This document shows, piece after piece, positions 1 to 12,300 of a stretch of DNA of 64,000 nucleotides. The first letter of the stretch is position 1. Each line of letters starts with the position of its first letter. The position numbers were made by a program, and so were the translations under genes. The notes below the pieces were generated by a model, which was not told the DNA's origin, searched no databases, and worked only from the letters and a program-made list of their open reading frames with translations. The stretch spans positions 92,249,805 through 92,313,804 of the forward strand of contig NC_088295.1 of NCBI RefSeq assembly GCF_032854445.1. Reading direction: 5' to 3'. The DNA is from Liolophura sinensis (taxonomy: Eukaryota; Mollusca; Polyplacophora; Chitonida; Chitonidae).

Positions 1-2780
1 TCTGAATAAAGGAAGGGATTGATATGGGATAAATGTGGATTTCTGTATAAAGAAGAGGATTGATATGACATGGGTGTGGAATTCTGTATAAAGAAGGGGA
101 ATGATATGGGATAAATGTGGATTTCTGTATAAAGGGGACTGATATGGAATGAATGTGGATTTCTGTATAAAGAAGGGGGCTGATATGGGATGGGTGTGGA
201 TTTCTGTAAAAAGAAGGGGATTGATATGGGATAAATGTGGATTTCTGTATAAAGGGAACTGATATGGGATGGGTGTGGGTTTCTGTATAAAGAAGGGGAT
301 TGATATGGCATGGGTGTGGAATTCTGTATACAGAAGGGGATTGATATGGGATGAATGTGGATTTCTGTATAAAGAAGAGGATTGATATGGGATAAATGTG
401 GATTTCTGTATAAAGAAGGGGACTGATATGGGATGAATGTGGATTTCTGTACAAAGAAGGGGACTTACATGGCATGGATGTGGAATTCTGTAGAAAGGAG
501 GGGACTGATATGGGATAAATGTGGATTTCTGTATAAAGAAGGGGACTGATATGGCATAGATGTGGAATTCTGTATAAAGAAGGAGATTGATATGGGACGA
601 ATGTGGATTTCTGTATAAAGAAGGGGACTGATATGGGATGAATGTGGATTTCTGTACAAAGAAGGGGACTGATATGGGATGGATGTGGATTTCTGTACAA
701 TGAAGGGGATTGATATGGGATAAATGTTGATTTCTGTATAAAGAAGGGAACTGATATGGGATGAATGTGGATTTCTGTATAAAAGAAGCGAATTGATATG
801 GGATAAATGTGGATTTCTGTATAAAGAAGGGGACTGATATGGGATGAATGTGGATTTCTGTACAAAGAAGGGGACTTACATGGCATGGATGTGGAATTCT
901 GTAGAAAGGAGGGGACTGATATGGGATAAATGTGGATTTCTGTATAAAGAAGGGGAATGATATGGCATAGATGTGGAATTCTGTATAAAGAAGGAGATTG
1001 ATATGGGACGAATGTGGATTTCTGTATAAAGAAGGGGACTGATATGGGATGAATGTGGATTTCTGTACAAAGAAGGGGACTTACATGGCATGGATGTGGA
1101 ATTCTGTAGAAAGGAGGGGACTGATATGGGATAAATGTGGATTTCTGTATAAAGAAGGGGACTGATATGGCATAGATGTGGAATTCTGTATAAAGAAGGA
1201 GATTGATATGGGACGAATGTGGATTTCTGTACAAAGAAGGGGACTTACATGGCATGGATGTGGATTTCTGTACAAAGAAGGGGACTGATATGGGATGGAT
1301 GTGGATTTCTGTACAAAGAAGGGGATTGATATGGGATAAATGTGGATTTCTGTATAAAGAAGGGGACTGATATGGGATGAATGTGGATTTCTGTATAAAG
1401 AGGGGATTGATATGGGATAAATGTGGATTTCTGTATAAAGAAGGGGACTGATATGGGATGAATGTGGATTTCTGTATAAAGAAGGGGACTGATATGGAAT
1501 GAATGTGGATTTCTGTACAAAGAAGGGGACTGATATGGGATGGATGTGGATTTCTGTACAAAGAAGGGGACTGATATGGGATGGATGTGGATTTCTGTAC
1601 AAAGAAGGGGACTTACATGGCATGGATGTGGAATTCTGTAGAAAGGAGGGGACTGATATGGGATAAATGTGGATTTCTGTATAAAGAAGGGGACTGATAT
1701 GGCATAGATGTGGAATTCTGTATAAAGAAGGAGATTGATATGGGACGAATGTGGATTTCTGTATAAAGAAGGGGACTGATATGGGATGAATGTGGATTTC
1801 TGTACAAAGAAGGGGACTGATATGGGATGGATGTGGATTTCTGTACAATGAAGGGGATTGATATGGGATAAATGTGGATTTCTGTATAAAGAAGGGGACT
1901 GATATGGGATGAATGTGGATTTCTGTATAAAAGAAGCGGATTGATATGGGATAAATGTGGATTTCTGTATAAAGAAGGGGACTGATATGGGATGAATGTG
2001 GATTTCTGTACAAAGAAGGGGACTTACATGGCATGGATGTGGAATTCTGTAGAAAGGAGGGGACTGATATGGGATAAATGTGGATTTCTGTATAAAGAAG
2101 GGGAATGATATGGCATAGATGTGGAATTCTGTATAAAGAAGGAGATTGATATGGGACGAATGTGGATTTCTGTATAAAGAAGGGGACTGATATGGGATGA
2201 ATGTGGATTTCTGTACAAAGAAGGGGACTTACATGGCATGGATGTGGAATTCTGTAGAAAGGAGGGGACTGATATGGGATAAATGTGGATTTCTGTATAA
2301 AGAAGGGGACTGATATGGCATAGATGTGGAATTCTGTATAAAGAAGGAGATTGATATGGGACGAATGTGGATTTCTGTACAAAGAAGGGGACTTACATGG
2401 CATGAATGTGGATTTCTGTACAAAGAAGGGGACTGATATGGGATGGATGTGGATTTCTGTACAAAGAAGGGGATTGATATGGGATAAATGTGGATTTCTG
2501 TATAAAGAAGGGGACTGATATGGGATGAATGTGGATTTCTGTATAAAGAAGGGAACTGATATGGAATGAATGTGGATTTCTGTACAAAGAAGGGGACTGA
2601 TATGGGATGGATGTGGATTTCCGTACAAAGAAGGGGACTGATATGGGATGGATGTGGATTTCTGTACAAAGAAGGGGACTTACATGGCATGGACGTGGAA
2701 TTCTGTATAAAGGAGAGGATTGATATGGGATAAATGTGGATTTCTGTACAAAGAAGGGGACTGATATAGGATAGAAGTGG
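1..2780. repeat. 41-bp minisatellite with 1148-bp higher-order repeat (intron of the lectin gene)
   Basis: About 68 copies of a 41-bp unit, typically GAAGGGGACTGATATGGGAT followed by GGATGTGGATTTCTGTACAAA. Blocks recur almost unchanged 1148 bp apart (465-659 with 1613-1807; 876-1091 with 2024-2239), which is 28 units. The last unit runs into the exon 19 donor at 2787. Long stop-free frames across it are a by-product of the unit and do not look like genes. Confidence 0.93.
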
Positions 2781-2786
2781 ACTTAC

Positions 2787-3311
2787 GTATACAGGTGTGG
2801 TTAATGGAGAAAAGATGCCAGACTTCTGTGCCGTCTTCCCCCAGCAGATAGCGTCCGTGCTGACCAAATGACCGGTATAACTCATAGCCTCTGTCACACT
2901 GACAGCTGTAACCTCCTGTTAAGTCCACACAACCCTGGTGACAGTAGCCCTCGTCACACTCATTGATGTCTGAGGACAGAAAGCCAGCATTGTGATACGA
3001 TTAGCATACAAATGGCACAGCTACATCATAACATCTGCAATTAACTGTCCACAGTGTCTCATCACAGTGTAATAAAGCAGCAGATCATTGCCAAATCAAA
3101 TACTTCTTGAGTTTTAGGAGATTGTTTGGATATGTTAATAGATGTCCCACAGGTTTGTCAGTTGTGAATACAGGTAATGACTTACTCAGACAAACATTGG
3201 TTTGGTTCACGTTCTTCCTGTAGCCAGAATAACATGTACACTCAAAGCCACCTGGGCTGTTAATACAGCCTTGCTGACAGCCAGATATCCCAGAGATACA
3301 CTCATTAATGT
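2787..3311 (-). CDS. Exons 18-19: two calcium-binding EGF domains
   Basis: Exon 3311-3186 starts DINECISG and exon 2969-2787 starts NINECDEGY, the calcium-binding EGF signature. Both have the CxC core (ECTCYSGY and SCQCDRGY). Both are phase 1 to 1. Exon 19 has a long insertion before its last cysteine and ends NHTCI at a CGTAAGT donor (2786-2785). The next exon is outside the window. Confidence 0.83.
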
Positions 3312-6300
3312 CTGCCAAAATAAACCACATCACACAATCACAAATACACATCAATTAAAACACTATATCAGTTTCACAGAATCAAAGCAAATGCAATAAT
3401 ATTTATATAATAAATATTATTTCCAACAAAGTTTTGCCTTGAACTTGTCCAAACACAAAAACTGTTGAATATAAGTATGTACATGTATGGAGACTTGTGG
3501 CATGACGCATGATTACCTTCGCAGGTGGGGTAATCATCAACAGCACACCTGTATGGGTTCAGGCCCTTCACAGTGTAACCTGGGTTACACTGAACCTGCA
3601 CAGAGTCCCCTGCTGCATACGTTCTCTCTCTGTTTAGGGTAATACCATTCTCCAGCTCAGGGATGTTACATAGTCTCTCTGTAACACAAGTACACCTCAG
3701 GGTCAAATCAGGTCAAATTGGGGTGAAATTAGGTCACAGTGAGTTCAAATAATATGGTGTCTAAGATTCAACGTCATTTGAATATTCTATACTGGATATA
3801 CCCTATTTTCTCGACATAAACAAATTACAGCTATGTGACATGATGAAAATTTCAAGATCAGCTCTACTGAACACAAAAAACACACATGTACTGTTCTCCA
3901 TGTAAGGCTATGGCACATCATTACAGATTGACAGGAGAGGATAGGCGATGAACTAAGCTTACTTTGACAGGTGGGAGGAGAGCCTGACCAGGTGTTGCCC
4001 TGACCACAGACCAGGCGGGCCAGTCCCACCACTTCATACCCAGCCTCACACCTGATCTCCACCACGGTGCTGAACGTGGTGCCAGAGCCGTACAATATGA
4101 AGTAGCGACCATTAGTGATGGGAGGCAGGACAGGACAACTTGTAGCTGAGGAGAAAAGAATCAAAAACAAATTTACTCAAAGAAACACAGTGTTGGAAAC
4201 AGAACATTTATACAAATAATATTGTCAGATTACAGAAGAAACAACTACTGACAAGATGTATATGTGGCCAGAAATGTCATGTACAGCTGGATACCAGGCA
4301 CCACAGTGATGACAGATAGGTGATGAGATCTGAATCTATCAGGTCATATCTGACCACAAACACGGACTCACCTGTACAGCTGGGAGGAGAGCTCCAGGTA
4401 CCATCACTCTGGCAGGTAATCAGACTTGAGCCTATAAGGTTATATCCAGGAGCGCACTGATATCTCACATTGTTCCCAGAGTAAAGGCCTCCATTAAAGA
4501 TGATAAAACCATTAGTCACAGCCGGAATTTGCCCACAGAACACAGCTGAAATCAAACAAAACTACATCTTTAGTTAAACTGAACATAAACTCAGCCACTA
4601 AGGCTGAATTAATTAATAAAGTAGTATTCCAGAAATGTTCTAAAACTATTGAAAATATCAACACTGCTAATCAACAAAATAAATAGCGAATGATCGTCAG
4701 TACCTAGCCACTCATTTGGTGATGCCATTTTGCCATGTTATAGCTATCTAGAGTTACATCACAAAACCTAGGAGCTTTCCCACACCATCGGTATTAAACA
4801 AGATGTCAATGAGAAAATACAAACAGAAACACCTAATTCCCAACCAAAGAGTATCACTTCTGTCCCGATTTCAAAGGGCTAAGGCTTCTTTTAACCTGGC
4901 GCTTGGTCTGGGCACAAGCATCGTTTTTTAGCAGCCCTGCTTGTCCTCGACTTTGACCAGCATGGTGGCCTAGCTGGTTGTACCATCATCAAGGAATTTA
5001 CTGAACATAGCAGGACCTTCTCATTTATAACAGACTCTTTCGTGCAGATTGCATATTTTCGTAATAAATCTGACTTTCCTACGGAAAAATAAGGCAAAGT
5101 CACAATATTTTCCTTCAAGCAATGACTCTCCCAAGGCAGTTTTCTCAGCCTCAGAAATTACTGCAGTCTCCTGCCCAACATGTACGCATTGTTACACGGG
5201 GCAGCCGTTCTCTCAGTTCCCTGCTTATACAAGTTTTGGTCCAAAATGCATCAGTTTAACACTTAAATTAAGAGCAAAATCCAATTTATTGCATTAATAT
5301 CTGTTTACCCACTATAAGAAACCACACTGACAATCGAGAGCTTATGTTTATAAGGGCTTCTACAACGTGGCTACTCGGGGTAAATTGTCCGTCAATACCA
5401 TATCCTCAATACTGAACTTCGTCTTCTCAGCTTTCAAAACTTAATAGAAATTTTTACTTATTTTTCTGTGATAATTGTGTCCTATATCCCTTTTTCTATG
5501 TATAAATAGTGGCAGACTTTATGTTCATTTTAAATTAAAATGAATAGAAAGGTCCATGACTTCATTACAGGCTAATCAATCATGGTCACTTATGAAAACC
5601 AGAAGTAGACTGAAAAATGGACATCAACTTACGGGCACACTCTGGAAAGGGAGTCAAGTCCCAGGTGCCTCCCAGAAGACAGGTGACGGTCACACTGGGC
5701 TGACCACGGTACTTTGCCTCTGTGAACACTGAGCCAGAAGAGCACTGCACTGTAATCACCACACCAAACCCAGCACCACCATTAGCAGGGGAGACCTGGA
5801 TGTTCTTAGATCCTGTATCTATCTGGGGACAATCTGTAAACCAAGTCAAAATTAATGGTCAATACTTCTTTAAGAGCATAAAACACACCTATTATCAGTG
5901 TATGCAATGTGGCATTTCCCAGCAGGACTTCACATACATTTTATCAGCACAGTTTCCAGCAGGATCGTTATATGCAGTTAATCAGCACAGTCTCCAGCTA
6001 GTTCTTTATACACACTTTATCAGAGCAGTTTCCAGCAGTTTCTTCACACACGTTTTATCAGAGCAATTTCCAGCAGGTTATTTGTACACAGTTAATCAGA
6101 CCAGTTTCCAGCAGGTTCTTTATACACACTTTATAAGAGCAGTTCCAGCAGGTTCTTCATATACAGTTTATCACACCAGTTTCCAGTAGATTCTTTACAT
6201 ACAGTTTAGCATAGCAGTTTCTAGCAGGTTCTTTATATACAGTTCATCAGAACAGTTTCCAGCTGAATTTTCATCATATTGGACATTAAACAATTGTTAC

Positions 6301-9300
6301 ATCTGTCTGATTTCCTGAATTAGGTCAGTACACCTCGTCCAACTTACCTGAGGAGAACCTGGCACTGAAGCCGACCCCGTTTCCCACGGCCCCTGTGATC
6401 ATCCTGACATAGAACTGCCCCTGCTGTCCTGTCTGTGTGGTGAGGGCAGAACTAGGGAGGACCTGACCTGTGAACCCTAGCCCTGGGTGCTGAGCCTGTC
6501 CACGGTCACTAACACCACGGAACACCTGTGCAAACCACAAAATGATAACATAACACCTGGTGTGGTCAGTTATAATTCATGTGTATCTGGGTGAAGTATT
6601 GCCTCAGATATGCATGAAAAGAAGAAAGAACAATCATTCATGTATGTCCATAAAGAGACAAAAATTGACAAGTTAACATCAGACCATTAACTTACCTGCA
6701 CAAAATCCTTGTCAGTTTCCATGTCAAAAGGGCTGATGAACTGCATCTTGAGTGGGCGTGGCAAGGGGTTGCTGATGTGCCAGGTACAGATGGTCTGACT
6801 AGGATAGGGGCGGCTGCTGTAACCTGGGCTTGCAATGACTCCAGACTCTTGATACAACACCATGTTACAACCTGCAATCATAGAGGTCAGTATGTAAATG
6901 GATTGTCATGATATGGACACAATCCAAAAGACTTGTACTACTGGTTTAAACACAACTAGATCACTCCAGGAACTCCCACAAATTAGTATCAGCAGTTCAT
7001 TAACACATATAAAAGGGTCAAAAGCTGAACGTTTAAGTACATGTGTACATGTATCTCTGCTCAAATCAAACTCAGAATAGGCAATGTAAGACGCATGTTT
7101 GACACGCCTAATACTGAGGAATAATTTTTCAAAGAAAATGAACATGTATTATTCAAACCTTGTCTGTAGGATAAGAGAAATCCTCTTCCTGCGGTGACTG
7201 TTTCCGTGCGAATGTGAACAAGGATGATTCGTGAGGTGGAGATAACTGTCTGTTTCAGAGATGCAGCTGTAAACCGAGCGAGCAGTGGGTCCCTTGCCGA
7301 ATCTCCGTCATAGATCATCACATAATCCTGGGGACCTACATCATTGTCCAACAGCTGATGGGGAAAACAGAAAAATTATTTACTCTGTACACTCTACTCA
7401 CAAAGAAATGCCACAGCTGGGAACACTACATGTGCGTATGGAATACCATATGAATGCTTCCGGATATGTGAAAATAACAACTAAATACTACACAATCAAA
7501 CCATGACAGCTAAGTTTTGTGCTTAATGATGTGTCAAGGTAAAAAAACATGAACACGTATGACATTAGGTTGAATATAAGGAAATGTTTTTCTTTGCATC
7601 TATACAGAGACAGATTGGTGCCAATTCACCTGACAGAGCCATGCATGTATGACAGTAGTGTAAAGTTACAAAGGGGGCTTGCCTCCACAGAGATGACAAA
7701 TTCAGACTCTGCCTCAATGGTATAGATGACCCAAAGGCCACCTGGTAACTGTATGGGGTAGAAAGGGGTGCCGACTTGACGACTCGTGGACACAGCCACT
7801 AATGCCCCTCCGGAGTTAGGTAGCTGAGACAAAGCTGCAATTGTAAAGTTACAGGTAACTGAGAATAATACTTGAATATAGCAATATGTTAAGTATTCAT
7901 TCCTGAGAACCCAAGAACTGACTCATTTGAAGTCATTTACAGCCGATCATTTAACGCCATCTCTATACTCACACATGAATGTATAACTGTTTCTTGAGAG
8001 ATGGTCATGAGATGGACAGAGTAATAACATCACATATGGCCACTTGATTTCTATGCATCTGTATACACTTGCTTGTTACTGGCACCATCATGGGCCATAT
8101 TTGCCACTAATTTGCCACTATTTCACAATTCCAGTCATTCACTGTTTAACACGTGCTTTTGCTCTATACAGAAGGGTTTGTTTTATGCAGGGGTAACATT
8201 TTAACTGTTGTGTACTAAAACAGATGTAACCTTTATTCTATGGATACTAAGTTATATATGTCTGGAATAAAGGCATTGTTATTATAATATTATTATTATT
8301 TATGGTTTATGGTATGTGTAAATGTATCAGGAGTTAGATATGCCCATGTGTACATATATGCGTCATTTGACAAGGGCAGAGGGACAAGACTTACGCTCAT
8401 CCCCAATCTGGCCGGGGCACCGCTTGACATATACATCATAACTGATGTCCTCAATGGGCATGGTGAGTTGGTCTGCCAGAGTGCAGCGTCTGCTGGAAGG
8501 CTGGTACGTGAACAGTGCACAGGCCTGGTTCAGACACAGTGACTCACAGTAAGACACCCCCTGAGTGGTATCGAGGGACAGGGTCTGCTGTACACCACGA
8601 GGGAAGTTAGAGGCTTTGTGGCCAGCCAGCTTCATCATACCACAGGTGAAGCCTGGAGAACCACATACACATAGTTCACATTAAAAAAAAAATAGTCCAA
8701 AAATAAAAGGCCAAGTGTACGTAGGTATTATGTGAAACTTACTGATAGTCATACAAAGATATGCATATATTACTCTGCTTTGGATCTATTAGCAGGACTG
8801 TAAACTTGCTGATATATGAATTACCCACTGCAACTGACAGACTAAAGTAAGAGACATTAGGGCAGGTATTTTTTTTACACAAAGTGTCCACAAAGTCTTC
8901 AACATAAACTGTGAGTTAAATAAAAAGACAGCACATATTTCAGTAAAACCCATTCACCATAAGTATGGCTGATCTAACTCATTAGCTTACTTGTTGACCA
9001 GGTGGCCGAAAAACCTGGAGCAGAAACAGACTCGTCAGTTTTAAAACGAATGATCATGAGGTTGTTAGAACTGACAAATGTCTGTGATGTGTCCACATTC
9101 CTGCCAGACAGGAGGGCTAAGCGTGAGGTCGTGGACAAAGTTTGGCCCCCCACACGAATCTCCACCACATCCACATCTTCCTCTGTGTTGAAGCTGGAGA
9201 ACTGAAACAAGTCATTGACCTGTCAGCACAGAAACAGAAACCTGGTCCTATGTTTGTGAATGATGTTATATGACAGATAAACTGTCTGACTACTCCACAG

Positions 9301-12300
9301 CTTTCTCACCTAGTAAGGCAATAAGCCAGCATGCAAGACTCCAAGCTATATGAGAGAAGGTACCTTGAGTTCTATCCTGGATCCCACCGGTCCCACCAGA
9401 GTCCACTGACAGGTTCTGCTGTTGTCATACTGGTTAGGGAATTTGGGAGACTCTATGTCCACACCTGTGTCCTCCACTACATAGCTACAGTCCTGACCAC
9501 CTGTCAAATACACATAGTTAGGGTAACACAATCCCAGCACACAGGCAATCAGTCTAACACTGTAACACTCTGACTTAAAATACAGGTTCTGGAGCCCTAT
9601 TTTATTATTTAGCATTGTCTGAATAAAATAATTTAGCCAATAAATAAGTGAAAGGATGGCGTTTTTATCCAAGTCCAGCGATATGAACGATTATTTACAT
9701 TGCAGGTATTTTTTCTTAAAGCACTAAGGGTTCACCATGCATTAGCATCACTCTAACTACGTAATATGATTTATTTATTCATTCAAAATCATTAATGTTT
9801 CCAGCTGTAGCCTCCTAAATAATACTATTTCACAGATACGACAGCATTCAATATTATGGGTTGAAGAAACGAGGAAAAGCTTGAAAAAAGCCAACAAACT
9901 GTGACAGGTCACTGATGAACATCTTGACATAAAGCAAACACGAATGAAACTGTAACCGACTCAGTAGCTAATCTATTTATCTATTTGTTCTCCTCCTAAG
10001 GTACTTAGGCCTACTTACAGTTTGCTTCATCAGAACCATCTCCACAATTATCAACTCCATTACACACATCATCTGTAGAAATGCAGCGACCTGACAGAAC
10101 ACACTGGAAATTGCCTGTAATAAAAATAAAATATTAAACACAGTAATACATGACAATTAACAACAACGCAGCAAGCTATCATTGTACATAAGCATATCAG
10201 AACAGCTTAAACAGTAATTAACATTTCCTGTAATTGTAAGGTAATGTTCATGTACGTGCCCACTACTAATTACTCAGCACAAAAACAAAAGAAACTACAT
10301 GTATATCCTGCAGCTTACATTTATTCATTTTGATCGACTCAGTATGCTATGATACTTTAAAATTCTGACATTCATACAAATTAAGTGTTATAACACAAGT
10401 TATATCACAAGCGGCAGAAACGGGAGGAGGTGTGTATGTGGGGTGGGGGGGGGGGGGCTGAAATTAAAGTGAGGGAGCTGACCCACCTCCACCCCCCATA
10501 AAAATGTTGTTTTTTTTTTCTACAGGCCAAATGATCGGCTGCGAGGTTTGAATTCTAATTCTAACTAATTTCAGCAAGCAAATTCAAAATGGTACATATG
10601 TTCATGTCAGACATTGGTACAGGCATACGGATAGTGAGATCTGGGATCCGAATAATACTGCCCTGTCTGCGAGATCGAGTTTCCATGGGAACATATGGCA
10701 TATAGACGAACACGATTATCATTTAATTTGGATACTTTCCATTTCAGTTCAAAGGGACAACTGTTCACATACAGACATATTTTAAACGTTGTAACTTATT
10801 ATATTTACCTTGTGGACACGCCGAAATTTCACAGGCATACGGTTTTGGAAGGGAGCACTGGTCGAAGTACCAGAGAGTGCGAGATGTCGTCCACTCCGCG
10901 TACACGCACTCGCCGGCCGTCACATCCGGGTTACCGTAACCCCAATGACCGAAGTAGGCCATTTCCGGCCTTCCGTCACTCCATTGCCCATCCACCGAGC
11001 TGCCCGTGACAGGCGCGAAGCCCCGTCTGTTATATCCTAGAAAGATAAAAATATTACTGTAGCACCTTTCAATTAGAAATCGTAATCAGTTGTTCGTGTT
11101 TCAACAACAATTACGGACTGTCCTTCCCTTGTTTTTCTTTTTTGGTTAAATTAATTGGTACCCGTACTGCAACGATGATCCATAATTTTTCATGGCTATA
11201 TTGGTTAGCTGTGCATTAACTCTAGCCAGAAGTACACTTAAATAGTGGATACGCCAGTAGAATACCGTATTGATACAATGTAGCTAAAACCCTCAGACTT
11301 TCACTTTTAACTCTATACGTTATATATAGGCGTAGGCCTAATAGGCCTATAACATCAAGCTTTTTTCTACTCATAAGGTTAATTCCACAGACGCGATCCA
11401 TATATTTCATACAATGCCCTGTGTTAATTCAGAGCTCAACTTTATTAAAAGTTGTTGATGTTGATTACTTTCAAGTTTCTGTATATATGTACTCTACCGG
11501 TATGTGTCTCTGGACCTGTTCATAAGGGACATATCTGCTTTAAGCTCACGCTCAAAAGGTTTTCACTAATAGGCCTACGAAGGCGTGGTCAGTTAATTTC
11601 ACAGGTGGAAGAAACCCGCGTGTATTCCACCGACCTCACCATAAGCTCCTTATGAACCTTCCCACTAGTCGCATTACATGTAGGAACATATGCCTATCTT
11701 CTTAATGATATACACATTTACATGTCACACGAGGGGAAGCTCGCCATTATCATTTAATGTAATGTGACAGTTTGTCTTCAGCAAATGTTAGACTGCAAAC
11801 GGCCCTAGAGCGCTGCGTTGTTGACCACGTATTGTCTCCAGAACAGAGCAGATAACAACGGTCTAGATACTGGACTATATTACAAGTGAGATTAGGGGAT
11901 CCACTAATGCTCTTTCCCTTTGGATTGAGCCCGCACCACGATCGTGTCCTAACCTCCCCACCACATCCCAAACTGACGTGACATCTTATCACCTGAGATG
12001 GCATGTATACATAGTTTTCCTGCAGCTAGTTTGGGTCAGGATGAAGAATTAAACTGATTATCCTGTACATGTACTAAAAAATATAATTACCAATCCAGAA
12101 TTGCCTGATGGAGGCGGTTGCGGCCAGTCCTCCGATGTAGTTATTCTGTCCGTACGGTGCAGGCTCCACCAGCTTCCCGCCATTGCTAAACACAAACACA
12201 TATAACAGATGTTAGGTGCTAATAAGATCTGTGTCATTATGAGCATCAGAATCATCTCTAACCCTGTCAACCGAAGAAGAACATTACAGATTCATAATAC

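Noticed and set aside
1081-2628. Long minus-strand open frame of 515 codons
   Set aside because: It lies wholly in the 41-bp array. The unit has no stop in several frames, and the protein is only the repeat translated.
7618-7682. Extension of exon 10 to the GTGAAT donor at 7623
   Set aside because: It gives phase 2, which produces an early stop in exon 11, and the extra residues do not fit a CUB domain.
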